Shown here: positions 25,596 through 33,933 of the stretch, in pieces
Layout: each line of letters starts with the position of its first letter
Position numbering within the stretch: position 1 is the first letter of the stretch
Assembly (NCBI RefSeq): GCF_008727715.1
Contig: NZ_CP044218.1
Location: 3,427,501 to 3,491,500, forward strand
DNA: 64,000 nucleotides
From: Mesorhizobium terrae
GTDB taxonomy: Bacteria; Pseudomonadota; Alphaproteobacteria; Rhizobiales; Rhizobiaceae
Direction of reading: 5' to 3'
Translations under genes and position numbers: made by a program
Notes under the pieces: generated by a model
What the model was told of the DNA's origin: nothing
The model's database searches: none
The model's input: the letters and a program-made list of their open reading frames with translations, nothing else

Positions 25596-26930
25596 ATGAA
25601 TTTTCGCCATATCGGATCATTGGCCGCGTTCGGCGTGTTTTTGGCCGCCGGAGTTGCCGGCACTGAGCAAGCCAGGGCAAAGGACTTGACACTCTGCTGG
25701 GCCGCCTGGGACCCGGCAAATGCGCTCGTCGAACTCAGCAAGGACTTCGAGGCCAAGAGCGGCATCAAGATGAAGTTCGAATTCGTGCCATGGCCGAATT
25801 TTGCCGACCGCATGCTCAACGAGCTCAATTCCGGCGGCAAGCTCTGCGACCTCATGATCGGCGACAGCCAATGGATCGGCGGCGCCGCCGAGAACGGCCA
25901 GTACGTCAAGCTCAACGATTTCTTCGACAAGGAAGGAATCAAGATGGACGACTTCATTCCGGCGACCGTCGTGGGTTATGCCGAATGGCCGAAGAATACG
26001 CCGAACTACTGGGCGCTGCCGGCCTTCGGCGACGTCGTTGGTTGGAGTTATCGCAAGGACTGGTTCGCGCGTCCCGAGTTGCAGGCGGAGTTCAAGCAGA
26101 AATATGGCCGCGACCTCGCCGTGCCGAAAACCTTTGCCGAGCTGAAGGACATCGCCGAATTCTTCCAGAAGCGCCAGATCGACGGCAAGACGGTCTATGG
26201 CGCGGCGATCTATACGGAGCGCGGCTCCGAAGGCATCACCATGGGTGCCATGGATGTGCTCTACAGTTTCGGTTTCCAGTATGAGAATCCCGCCAAGCCC
26301 TATGAGCTGCAAGGCTACGTGAACTCCGCCAAGGCGGTGAAGGGCCTTGAGTTCTACAAGCAGCTCTATGACTGCTGCACGCCACCCGGCCATTCCGACG
26401 CCTACATGTCCGAGGACATCGATGCCTACAAGTCGGGCCAGGTTGCCTTGCATATGAACTTTGCCTTCACCTGGCCAGGTATCAATGCCGACGCCAATGT
26501 CGGCGGTGGCAAGTCGGGCTATTTCCCGAATCCGGCAGGCCCGGACGGCGTCGCCTTCGCCCAGCTTGGCGGCCAGGGCATTTCCGTGGTTTCCGCATCG
26601 GAGAAGAAGGACGATGCGCTCGCCTACATCAAGTGGTTCGCCCAGCCGGAAATCCAGCAGAAATGGTGGCAGATGGGCGGCTATTCGGCGCTGCGCAAGG
26701 TGGTGGAAGATCCGAGCTTTGCCACCAGCCAGCCCTATGCGCAGACCTTCCTCGACTCGATGGCGATCGTGAAGGATTTCTGGGCCGAGCCCGCCTATGC
26801 CTCGCTGCTGCAGGCTGCGCAGAAGCGGTTCCATGATTATGTCGTCGCCGGCCAGGGCTCTGCCCAGGATGCACTCGACGGCCTCGTCAAGGACTGGACG
26901 CAGGTCTTCGACGACGAAGGCAAGTACTGA
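25596..26930 (+). CDS. Sugar/polyol ABC transporter binding protein (SBP_bac_1)
   Basis: Periplasmic binding protein of 444 residues. The signal peptide ends near EQARA-K (about residue 29). Mature motifs include LTLCWAAWDPANALVELSKD, FEFVPWPNFADRMLNELNSG, CDLMIGDSQWIGGAAENGQY and LAYIKWFAQPEIQQKWWQMG, typical of large sugar and polyol binding proteins. The ATG at 25596 has GGGAGGT about 10 bp upstream; the ORF begins earlier at 25560 without that support. It is the first gene of the operon and is followed by a strong intergenic hairpin. The ligand may be a sugar alcohol or ketose, judging from the DhaKL-type kinase downstream. Confidence 0.88.
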   Translation: MNFRHIGSLAAFGVFLAAGVAGTEQARAKDLTLCWAAWDPANALVELSKDFEAKSGIKMKFEFVPWPNFADRMLNELNSGGKLCDLMIGDSQWIGGAAENGQYVKLNDFFDKEGIKMDDFIPATVVGYAEWPKNTPNYWALPAFGDVVGWSYRKDWFARPELQAEFKQKYGRDLAVPKTFAELKDIAEFFQKRQIDGKTVYGAAIYTERGSEGITMGAMDVLYSFGFQYENPAKPYELQGYVNSAKAVKGLEFYKQLYDCCTPPGHSDAYMSEDIDAYKSGQVALHMNFAFTWPGINADANVGGGKSGYFPNPAGPDGVAFAQLGGQGISVVSASEKKDDALAYIKWFAQPEIQQKWWQMGGYSALRKVVEDPSFATSQPYAQTFLDSMAIVKDFWAEPAYASLLQAAQKRFHDYVVAGQGSAQDALDGLVKDWTQVFDDEGKY

Positions 26931-26977
26931 CCGCCATAATGGCGTGTCCCGCATCCTCCCAGCGGCCATGGTACGGT

Positions 26978-27004
26978 ACGGAGCCGGGACCAGTCCGGCT
27001 CCGT
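26978..27004 (+). other. Stem-loop between binding protein and permease genes
   Basis: A perfect 10-bp stem (26978-26987 with 26995-27004) and 7-nt loop without a T-run. Such hairpins commonly protect the upstream message and lower permease expression relative to the binding protein. Confidence 0.65.
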
Positions 27005-27035
27005 CGCCGCACTGTTGATAATCAGGGGACTATCA

Positions 27036-27983
27036 ATGTTGCATTCACCGGTGGATCGGGTCGCCGAGGCGACGCCGCGTGCAATTGCCAGGCGCATCAA
27101 GGGCCTGTCGGATCGCTCGCTTGCCTGGCTCTTCGTCGCACCGTCGATCGTGCTCCTACTCGCGGTCAATATCTTCCCGCTGATCTGGACGATCCGGCTG
27201 AGCTTCACCAATTTTCGGGTCAATCGCCCCAATGCCGAGGTCGAGTTCGTCGGCCTCAAGAATTACCTGAGCATCTTGTCCGACCGGGATATCTGGCTGT
27301 CCATGCAGGCGACGGCCCATTTCCTGATCTGGACGATCGTGCTTCAGGTCCTGATCGGCTTCACGCTCGCGTATCTGATCAACAAGAAGTTCCGCGGCAA
27401 CGATCTCTGGACGACAATCATCGTGTTGCCGATGATGCTGAGCCCCGCCGTGGTCGGCAATTTTTGGACCTTTCTCTACCAGCCGCAGATCGGCCTCTTC
27501 AATTACGCGGTCGGCTTTCTCACCGGCGCCGATCCGTCCTCCTTCTCGATGATCGGCGACGTATCGCTGGCGCCATGGGCGATCATCATCGTCGATACCT
27601 GGATGTGGACGCCCTTCGTCATGCTGATCTGCCTCGCGGGCTTGCGTTCCATTCCAGCGAGCATCTACGAGGCGGCCGAATGCGACCGTGCCTCGAAGTG
27701 GCGGCAGTTCTGGACGATCACCATCCCGCTGGTCCTGCCATTCCTGATGCTCGCCGTGCTCTTCCGGGGCATCGAAAACTTCAAGATGTTCGACCTCGTC
27801 GTGCAGCTTACCGGAGGCGGGCCGGGCTCCATCACCGAGCTCACTTCGATCAACCTGAAGCGTGAAGCTTTCGAGAAGTGGCGCACGGGTTATGCCTCGG
27901 CCTATGCCGTCATCCTCTTCGTGACCGTTTTCGGCCTGGCCTCGATCTACGTGAAAGCTCTGAACAAGGTGAAACAGCGATGA
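27036..27983 (+). CDS. Sugar/polyol ABC transporter permease 1 (MalF type)
   Basis: Inner-membrane permease of 315 residues with six predicted helices. The first is about residues 33-53 (LFVAPSIVLLLAVNIFPLIW). The EAA loop reads IPASIYEAAECDRASKWRQF and is followed by WTITIPLVLPFLMLA. The ATG at 27036 follows AGGGGAC. It overlaps the next permease gene by 4 bp. It pairs with that protein in a heterodimeric channel. Confidence 0.9.
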   Translation: MLHSPVDRVAEATPRAIARRIKGLSDRSLAWLFVAPSIVLLLAVNIFPLIWTIRLSFTNFRVNRPNAEVEFVGLKNYLSILSDRDIWLSMQATAHFLIWTIVLQVLIGFTLAYLINKKFRGNDLWTTIIVLPMMLSPAVVGNFWTFLYQPQIGLFNYAVGFLTGADPSSFSMIGDVSLAPWAIIIVDTWMWTPFVMLICLAGLRSIPASIYEAAECDRASKWRQFWTITIPLVLPFLMLAVLFRGIENFKMFDLVVQLTGGGPGSITELTSINLKREAFEKWRTGYASAYAVILFVTVFGLASIYVKALNKVKQR

Positions 27984-28921
27984 GCAGCTATTCCGTCACC
28001 GAGCCGTCGCCGCGGCAGAAATGGTCCGCTGGAATCCTGGTGGTTCTCTATGCGCTGATCACGATACTGCCGCTGGTCTGGATCATCGGCACGAGTTTCA
28101 AGTCGCCGTCTGACGCCATCGCCTATCCGCCCAAGACCTTCTTCACGCCGACGGTCGAAGGCTACGTCAACGTCTTCACCACGCGCACGCGCCTTTCCGA
28201 GGATCAGCTTAAGGCGCTTGGCGAACCACAGACCTGGTACGACAAATTGGTGCGCAAGGACGGTCTTGTCATTTCTGGCCCATCGCGCTTTGCCGAACGC
28301 TTCACCAATTCGGTGATCATCGGTTTTGGCTCGACCGTGCTCTGCATCGTTTTGGGCACGGCCGCAGCCTATGCCTTCTCGCGTTTCAAGGTGCCTTTGA
28401 AGGATGATCTTTTGTTCTTCATCCTTTCGACGCGCATGATGCCGCCGATCGCGGTCGCTATTCCCATCTTCCTGATGTTCCGCTCGCTCGGCCTCAGCGA
28501 CACCCATGCCGGCATGATCCTGCTCTATACGGCGGTCAACCTGTCGCTCTCGGTCTGGCTGCTCAAGGGGTTCATCGACGAGATCCCGGTCGAGTATGAA
28601 GAGGCGGCGCTGATCGACGGCTACACGCGCTTCCAGGCTTTCTACAAGGTGGTGCTGCCGCAGGCCGCGACCGGCATCGCCTCGACAGCCATCTTCTGCC
28701 TGATTTTTGCCTGGAACGAATATGCCTTTGCCGTGCTGCTGACCTCGGGCAACGCCCAGACGGCACCGCCCTTCATCCCGACGATCATCGGCGTTAGCGG
28801 CCAGGATTGGCCGGCCGTTGCCGCGGGCGCGACCCTCTTCCTCGTGCCGGTCATGGTGTTCACCATTCTCCTGCGCAAACACTTGCTGCGCGGCATCACC
28901 TTCGGAGCCGTTCGCAAATGA
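27980..28921 (+). CDS. Sugar/polyol ABC transporter permease 2 (MalG type)
   Basis: Inner-membrane permease of 313 residues. The N-terminal helix reads ILVVLYALITILPLVWIIGTSFK. The EAA loop is IPVEYEEAALIDGYTRFQAF followed by KVVLPQAATGIASTAIFC. A longer than usual periplasmic loop (about residues 48-100) separates the first and second helices. It starts inside the stop of the first permease and ends inside the start of the small membrane protein (ATGA at both ends). Confidence 0.9.
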   Translation: MSSYSVTEPSPRQKWSAGILVVLYALITILPLVWIIGTSFKSPSDAIAYPPKTFFTPTVEGYVNVFTTRTRLSEDQLKALGEPQTWYDKLVRKDGLVISGPSRFAERFTNSVIIGFGSTVLCIVLGTAAAYAFSRFKVPLKDDLLFFILSTRMMPPIAVAIPIFLMFRSLGLSDTHAGMILLYTAVNLSLSVWLLKGFIDEIPVEYEEAALIDGYTRFQAFYKVVLPQAATGIASTAIFCLIFAWNEYAFAVLLTSGNAQTAPPFIPTIIGVSGQDWPAVAAGATLFLVPVMVFTILLRKHLLRGITFGAVRK

Positions 28922-29106
28922 CCAGGTTCTTCGACGGATTGTTGCAATTTCGGCGTGGCGCCTGGGAGATGCTGGCATCGGTGCTGATCGCGGCGGGCGT
29001 TGTCATGCTCATGCAGCCTTTCGCGCTCGCGCTCTATTCCTGGTCCTTCATCGTAACCTTGGCCGGCACGGTGATGTTCATCATCGTCAGCCATTTCCCG
29101 GAGTAG
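28918..29106 (+). CDS. Small two-helix membrane protein in ABC operon
   Basis: Protein of 62 residues with two hydrophobic segments (about 18-35 and 39-58) and a short charged N-terminus (MTRFFDGLLQFRRGAWEM). Its ATG overlaps the stop of the second permease by 4 bp and it ends 4 bp before the ATPase gene, so it is clearly part of the operon. Rhizobial glycerol and sugar alcohol transporters carry small membrane proteins of unknown role at similar positions (for example GlpU), though I cannot claim homology. It may stabilise the permeases. Confidence 0.75.
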   Translation: MTRFFDGLLQFRRGAWEMLASVLIAAGVVMLMQPFALALYSWSFIVTLAGTVMFIIVSHFPE

Positions 29107-29110
29107 GCCG

Positions 29111-30208
29111 ATGGCGCAGATCAGAATCCAGAACGTGTGCAAGGAATTCGGCCCCTTCACAGCCGTTCAGTCCTCGAGTTTCACCATCGAGGACGGCGAG
29201 TTCTTCATGCTGCTCGGCCCGTCCGGCTGCGGCAAGACGACGACGCTGCGGATGATGGCCGGTCTCGAACTGCCGACGTCGGGCGAGATCTTCATCGACG
29301 GCGAGGAAGTCGGCATGAAGCGGGCAAGCCAGCGCGACATCGCTTTCGTATTCCAGATGTTCGCGCTCTACCCACACATGAACGTGCGCAGGAACATTTC
29401 CTATCCGCTAGTCAGCCAGGGGATGAAGCGCGAGGAGGTCAGGACACGTGTCACGGAAGTCGCCCGCATCCTCAGGATTGAGCACATCCTCGACAAACCC
29501 GTCGGTGGGCTTTCCGGTGGCGACCGCCAACGCGTGGCGCTCGGCCGGGCCATCGTGCGGCGGCCGAAGGCATTCTTCATGGACGAGCCGCTCGGCGCAC
29601 TCGATGCCGAGTTCCGCGAACATATGGCCGAGGAACTCAGGGCACTGCACGATCGCATGGGCGCGACCACCGTCTATGTGACGCATGACCAGCTGGAAGC
29701 CATGCAGATGGGCGACAAGATCGTCGTCATGAACCATGGCGTGGTCGAGCAGTTCGGCCGGCCGCAGCAGATCTATGACTGGCCGGCGACGAAATTCGTC
29801 GCTCAGTTCATCGGCTCCCCGTCGATGAACTTCCTCGATTTCGAGGGCATGATCGGCATCAACGGCAACAGCGTCGATCTCGGCGGCATCAAGGTCAAGG
29901 TGCCTGCCGCGCGCGAAGGCCGCGCCGGTCGCCTGACGCTCGGCGTGCGGCCGGAGCATGTCAGTTTCCGGGACGATGCCGTCTATCGCGGTCGTGTCAG
30001 CGCCGTCGAATATCTCGGTACGACCCAGATCGTGACGCTGGCGACCCAACACGGCGAACTGAAGGCGCGCATTTCCTCGGCGCGGACGGTGCGCGAGGAT
30101 GATCTGATTGGGCTGGACTTCGATACACGCACGCTATCGCTCTTCGATGCGGAGACCGGCAAGGCGCTCATCTCCGAAGCCAATGAAGGAGTGCAGGGAC
30201 ATGGCTGA
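29111..30208 (+). CDS. Sugar/polyol ABC transporter ATPase 1 (MalK/UgpC type)
   Basis: ATPase of 365 residues. Walker A is GPSGCGKTT, Q-loop FQMFALYPHM, signature LSGGDRQRVALGRA, Walker B FFMDEPLGALD and switch His VTHDQ. A C-terminal TOBE-type regulatory domain covers about residues 235-350 (IGSPSMNFLDFEG). The signature has Asp in place of Gln (LSGGD). It overlaps the second ATPase gene by 8 bp. Two distinct MalK-like ATPases in one operon suggest a heterodimer, as in rhizobial glycerol transporters. Confidence 0.9.
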   Translation: MAQIRIQNVCKEFGPFTAVQSSSFTIEDGEFFMLLGPSGCGKTTTLRMMAGLELPTSGEIFIDGEEVGMKRASQRDIAFVFQMFALYPHMNVRRNISYPLVSQGMKREEVRTRVTEVARILRIEHILDKPVGGLSGGDRQRVALGRAIVRRPKAFFMDEPLGALDAEFREHMAEELRALHDRMGATTVYVTHDQLEAMQMGDKIVVMNHGVVEQFGRPQQIYDWPATKFVAQFIGSPSMNFLDFEGMIGINGNSVDLGGIKVKVPAAREGRAGRLTLGVRPEHVSFRDDAVYRGRVSAVEYLGTTQIVTLATQHGELKARISSARTVREDDLIGLDFDTRTLSLFDAETGKALISEANEGVQGHG

Positions 30209-31196
30209 GGTCGTCCTTGAAAAGGTGACGAAGACCTTTGGCGGCACAGTCGCGCTCGACAATGTGTCGCTGACAATTCCCAACGGCGCCTTTGTCGTGC
30301 TGCTCGGTCCGACAGGAGCTGGCAAAACGACGATGCTGCGCATGGTCTCTGGTCTCGACAAGCCCGACAGCGGAGAAGTCTATCTCGGCGGTCGGTCGAT
30401 GAAGGGATTGTCGCCGGCCGAGCGTAACGTCGCCATGGTCTTCCAGCAATATTCCCTTTACCCGCATCTGACGGTTCGCCAGAATTTGGAGTTCCCGCTG
30501 AAGTCACCGCTGCTGAAGACGCCGCGAGACGTCATCGAACGCAAGGTGAAGGAGGTCGCCGAGGTCCTGCAGATCGCCCACAAATTGGACAACAAGGCGA
30601 CGGCGCTGTCGGGTGGCGAGATGCAGCGCGTCTCGATCGGCCGGGCGCTGGTGCGCAATCCTGAAATCTTCCTGATGGATGAACCGCTGAGTTCGCTCGA
30701 TGCGAAGCTACGTGCGGATTTGCGCATCGAACTGAAGCGCATCCAGGCGAAATCGGGCGCCACCCTGCTTTATGTCACCCACGACCAGATCGAGGCGATG
30801 ACGATGGCAACCCATGTCGGCGTGCTGAACGAAGGCAAGCTCGTGCAGTTCGGCTCGCCGCGCGAGGTCTATGAACAGCCGGTCAGCGTCTATGCCGCGA
30901 CCCGGCTCGGCCAACCACACATCAATGTGCTGCCGGCCGATCTTTTCGCCGGAGCGCCGGCGAGCGCCAAGAGCATTGGTCTGCGGCCCGAGCACATCGC
31001 GCAAGGCGAGGGCGAGGAGGCACTCGTCAAGCGCGTCGAGCATCTCGGCGACCAGACGCGCCTGCATCTCGCCTTCAAAAAGCACGACCTCATCACCGTC
31101 ACCGACACACATTCGCCACTTAGGGGCGGCGAGACCATCCGCATCCAACCGTCGCGGCCGCTCTATTTCGACGCGGTTGGCATGCGGCTGGCTTGA
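30201..31196 (+). CDS. Sugar/polyol ABC transporter ATPase 2 (MalK/UgpC type)
   Basis: ATPase of 331 residues. Walker A is GPTGAGKTT, Q-loop FQQYSLYPHL, signature LSGGEMQRVSIGRA, Walker B FLMDEPLSSLDAKL and switch His VTHDQIEAM. A TOBE-type C-terminal domain begins near residue 235 but is shorter than in ATPase 1. The start overlaps the end of ATPase 1. The signature Gln is replaced by Glu here and by Asp in ATPase 1. Confidence 0.9.
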   Translation: MAEVVLEKVTKTFGGTVALDNVSLTIPNGAFVVLLGPTGAGKTTMLRMVSGLDKPDSGEVYLGGRSMKGLSPAERNVAMVFQQYSLYPHLTVRQNLEFPLKSPLLKTPRDVIERKVKEVAEVLQIAHKLDNKATALSGGEMQRVSIGRALVRNPEIFLMDEPLSSLDAKLRADLRIELKRIQAKSGATLLYVTHDQIEAMTMATHVGVLNEGKLVQFGSPREVYEQPVSVYAATRLGQPHINVLPADLFAGAPASAKSIGLRPEHIAQGEGEEALVKRVEHLGDQTRLHLAFKKHDLITVTDTHSPLRGGETIRIQPSRPLYFDAVGMRLA

Positions 31197-31227
31197 TCCG
31201 CTCGCGCTTAGCTTCAGGAGAATTTCC

Positions 31228-32847
31228 ATGTCCCAGTTCATCAACAAGCGCGAAGATGTCGTCACCGAGGCGATCGACGGTGTGCTGGCGCTGTCCGGCG
31301 GCGCGCTCACCCGTCTCGACGGCTATCCGCATATCCGCGTCGTGCTGCGCAGCGATTGGGACAAGACCAGGGTGGCGATCGTCTCGGGCGGCGGCTCCGG
31401 CCACGAACCAGCCCATGTCGGTTTTGTCGGCAAGGGTATGCTGACCGCAGCCGTGTGCGGCGACGTCTTCGCCTCGCCGAGCGTCGATGCGGTGTTGGCG
31501 GGCATCCTAGCGGTGACCGGTTCTGCCGGATGTCTGCTCATCGTCAAGAACTATACCGGCGACCGGCTGAATTTCGGCCTCGCCGCCGAGCGGGCGCGTG
31601 CCTTCGGTCTCAATGTCTCGATGGTGATCGTCGGCGACGACATCGCGCTGCCCGACCTGCCGCAGGCGCGCGGCGTCGCCGGCACGCTGTTCGTGCACAA
31701 GATCGCGGGCGCGCTTGCCGAACAGGGGGCGAACCTCGATACGGTGACGGCCGCCGCCAAGCGCGTCATCGCCGGCACGCGCTCCATCGGCATGTCGCTG
31801 GACACCTGCCGTGTTCCAGGCTCGCCGAAGGAGGACCGTATCCCGCAAGGCAAGGCCGAACTCGGCCTCGGTATCCACGGCGAGGCAGGGGTGGAGCAGA
31901 TCGACTTCGCCGGCGCACGTGCTGCGGTTGCCACGATGGCAGAGCGGCTGGCGGCGGTGATGGATGAGGGACCGCATGTTGCGCTGATCAACAATCTCGG
32001 CGGCACCTCGGTCGTCGAAATGTCGGTGCTGGCGCATGATTTCCTCGGCTCGCCCGTCGGTGAAAAAATCACCCATGCCGTTGGGCCGGCACCACTGATG
32101 ACCTCGCTCGACATGCAGGGTTTTTCCATCACCGTTTTCCCAGCTGACGCGGTTGAGCTGGACCTTCTGAAAACCCCCGTACCGCTTCCCGCCTGGCCAG
32201 GTGTCTCGGCGGTTCGGCCAATAACCGTCGCCGCCTTGCCCGACGGTTTGACGCCGATCATGCCAATGCCGTCGCAGCATGCGGCGACACGTGTTTTCCT
32301 GGTCAACTGCTGCAACGTGCTGATCGCCGCCGAGCAGGATCTCAACGCGCTCGACGCGAAATCCGGCGATGGCGATACGGGCTCGACGCTGGCTGGCGCG
32401 GCGCGTGCGCTGATCAACGCGCTCGACCGCCTGCCGCTTTCGGATCACACGCAGCTTTTGCGCGCCATCGGCCAGGAACTCAGCCAGACGATGGGTGGCT
32501 CGTCCGGTGTCCTGCTCGCCATCTTCTTCGCCGCCGCCGGCGACGGCGCATCGAGCGGCCTGCCGATGCGGGAAGCGTTGCGGGCGGGACTGGCGCGTAT
32601 GCAGGAAATCGGCGGCGCCCGGGTCGGCGACCGTACGATGGTGGATGCGCTCGCCCCCGCCCTCGAAGCGCTCGGCAAAGGCATGGCCGATGCGGCCGGT
32701 GCTGCCCGGCAGGGTGCGGACTTCACCGCGACGCTTGTTCGTGCCAAAGCCGGCCGCGCCGCCTACATCAATGCCAAGCAGCTCGAGGGGCATGTCGACC
32801 CCGGCGCGGAAGCGGTGGCCAGGCTCTTCGAACATCTGGCGGCCTGA
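31228..32847 (+). CDS. Fused DhaK-DhaL-type kinase (dihydroxyacetone/ketose kinase family)
   Basis: Protein of 539 residues. The DhaK domain (residues 1-330) has SGGGSGHEPAHVGFVGKGM and ELGLGIHGE, whose His is the residue that binds the ketose covalently in DhaK. The DhaL domain (about 350-537) has LNALDAKSGDGDTGSTLAG, carrying the Asp cluster that binds Mg-ATP, and MGGSSGVLLAIFF. Such single-chain, ATP-dependent enzymes phosphorylate dihydroxyacetone, D-glyceraldehyde or tetruloses such as erythrulose. It follows the ATPase gene by 31 bp, with AGGAG before the ATG at 31228. No dehydrogenase is present here to make the ketose, so the imported substrate may itself be a ketose, or the oxidation step lies elsewhere. 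Confidence 0.88.
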   Translation: MSQFINKREDVVTEAIDGVLALSGGALTRLDGYPHIRVVLRSDWDKTRVAIVSGGGSGHEPAHVGFVGKGMLTAAVCGDVFASPSVDAVLAGILAVTGSAGCLLIVKNYTGDRLNFGLAAERARAFGLNVSMVIVGDDIALPDLPQARGVAGTLFVHKIAGALAEQGANLDTVTAAAKRVIAGTRSIGMSLDTCRVPGSPKEDRIPQGKAELGLGIHGEAGVEQIDFAGARAAVATMAERLAAVMDEGPHVALINNLGGTSVVEMSVLAHDFLGSPVGEKITHAVGPAPLMTSLDMQGFSITVFPADAVELDLLKTPVPLPAWPGVSAVRPITVAALPDGLTPIMPMPSQHAATRVFLVNCCNVLIAAEQDLNALDAKSGDGDTGSTLAGAARALINALDRLPLSDHTQLLRAIGQELSQTMGGSSGVLLAIFFAAAGDGASSGLPMREALRAGLARMQEIGGARVGDRTMVDALAPALEALGKGMADAAGAARQGADFTATLVRAKAGRAAYINAKQLEGHVDPGAEAVARLFEHLAA

Positions 32848-33427
32848 CAGCGCGGTCTTAGCGGTTCGACTACCGCGTTGTGTGTCTTACGACAACTGGT
32901 AGCCGCATCCAGATGGTGCGGTCCTTCCTTGGGGCTGTGAAGCAGCAGCAACTCCTGTCGTCGCCGCAACAAGATCGAGCGGTTCTCAATTCGGCGAGCC
33001 CCGTCGGCCGCCGAAACCTGTATGCGGCTGATGATCGAACCTGGCGACTGAGCGCCATAGCAACGACGGCAGAACGGCCCGCAAAGAGCCCCGCGCTCTC
33101 CCGGATAGTTTTTCAACTACCGGACCGCTGAGCGTTGCCGCTAGGCGAGAAGGCGGCTGATATCATCATCCATCGTCGAGCGATCAGGATGCCTGGCTCG
33201 GTGACGAGCCCGGTGGTTTCCTAGGGTAGCGCCCGCAGGAGCGTGCGTACGGCATGAAATGCGTCCTGGTTCGTTGATATGAGCGGCTTCGGCACTGCGA
33301 TCAGGCTCGCATCCGGCCGATAGTCGCGAGTTCTGATCGTCTATCATCCGATACGGCACAATTTAGCTTGACAAATTTCCGTTTCGGAAATGAAACTTCT
33401 GTCACAAAGCCGACATGGAACATGGTG
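32848..33427. other. 580-bp intergenic region, mostly featureless
   Basis: No complete gene is supported. A minus-strand frame of 39 codons at 33224-33340 (reading DYRPDASLIAVPKPLIST in part and ending in TAG) looks protein-like. It may be the tail of a lost gene; I do not recognise it. The right end holds the probable control region of the Lrp gene. Confidence 0.5.
33368..33391 (+). promoter_or_regulatory. -35-like box and inverted repeat upstream of Lrp gene
   Basis: TTGACA (33368-33373) is followed at 33375-33391 by ATTTCCG-TTT-CGGAAAT, a perfect 7-bp inverted repeat. It lies about 35 bp before the Lrp start, a typical place for an autoregulatory operator. The -10 box is weak. Confidence 0.5.
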
Positions 33428-33931
33428 ATGAGCCAGCGCTACCCCGTCGATGATCTTGATCGCGAGATCATCCGGTATCTGACTGAAGACGGACGGTTGT
33501 CCGCCGCCGAGATCGCGGGGCGGATCGGCTCGGTGTCCGAGCGCACGGTCCGCAACCGCATCGCCGCGCTGCTGCAGGACAAGATGATCGTGATCGGCGC
33601 CATTCCCGATCCCGTGGCGCTGGGACGCGATGTCCAGGTCGAGCTGATCATCGAGGTCGAGCCAGGGCAGGTGGATGAGGTGGCCATCCTGCTCGCCGAG
33701 TATGACGAGATCGGTTACCTCGCCGCGACCAGCGGCGCGTCGAACCTCAGCGCCTCGCTTTTCGTCAAGGACCACACAGCGCTTCTGGAATTCATCGACC
33801 AGGAACTGGGCAAGCTGCCCGGTGTCAGGCGGGTCGAGAGCTCGGTCGTGCTGCGGCTCTACAAGGTTTTCGGCACAAGGACGACCCCGCTCAGCCGGGT
33901 GGCGGACGTTGCCGGCAAGAAGAAGGGATAG
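33428..33931 (+). CDS. Lrp/AsnC-family regulator of hydantoinase/ABC cluster
   Basis: Protein of 167 residues. The helix-turn-helix lies at about residues 5-60 (DLDREIIRYLTEDGRLSAAE, then GSVSERTVRNRIAALLQDKM). The RAM-type domain follows, with QVELIIEVEPGQVDEVAILL. ATG codons at 33422 and 33428 are possible; 33428 has GGA at better spacing. It ends 2 bp before the HyuA-like gene, so regulator and enzymes form one operon. It probably controls the operon in response to an amino acid-like product. Confidence 0.85.
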   Translation: MSQRYPVDDLDREIIRYLTEDGRLSAAEIAGRIGSVSERTVRNRIAALLQDKMIVIGAIPDPVALGRDVQVELIIEVEPGQVDEVAILLAEYDEIGYLAATSGASNLSASLFVKDHTALLEFIDQELGKLPGVRRVESSVVLRLYKVFGTRTTPLSRVADVAGKKKG

Positions 33932-33933
33932 TC

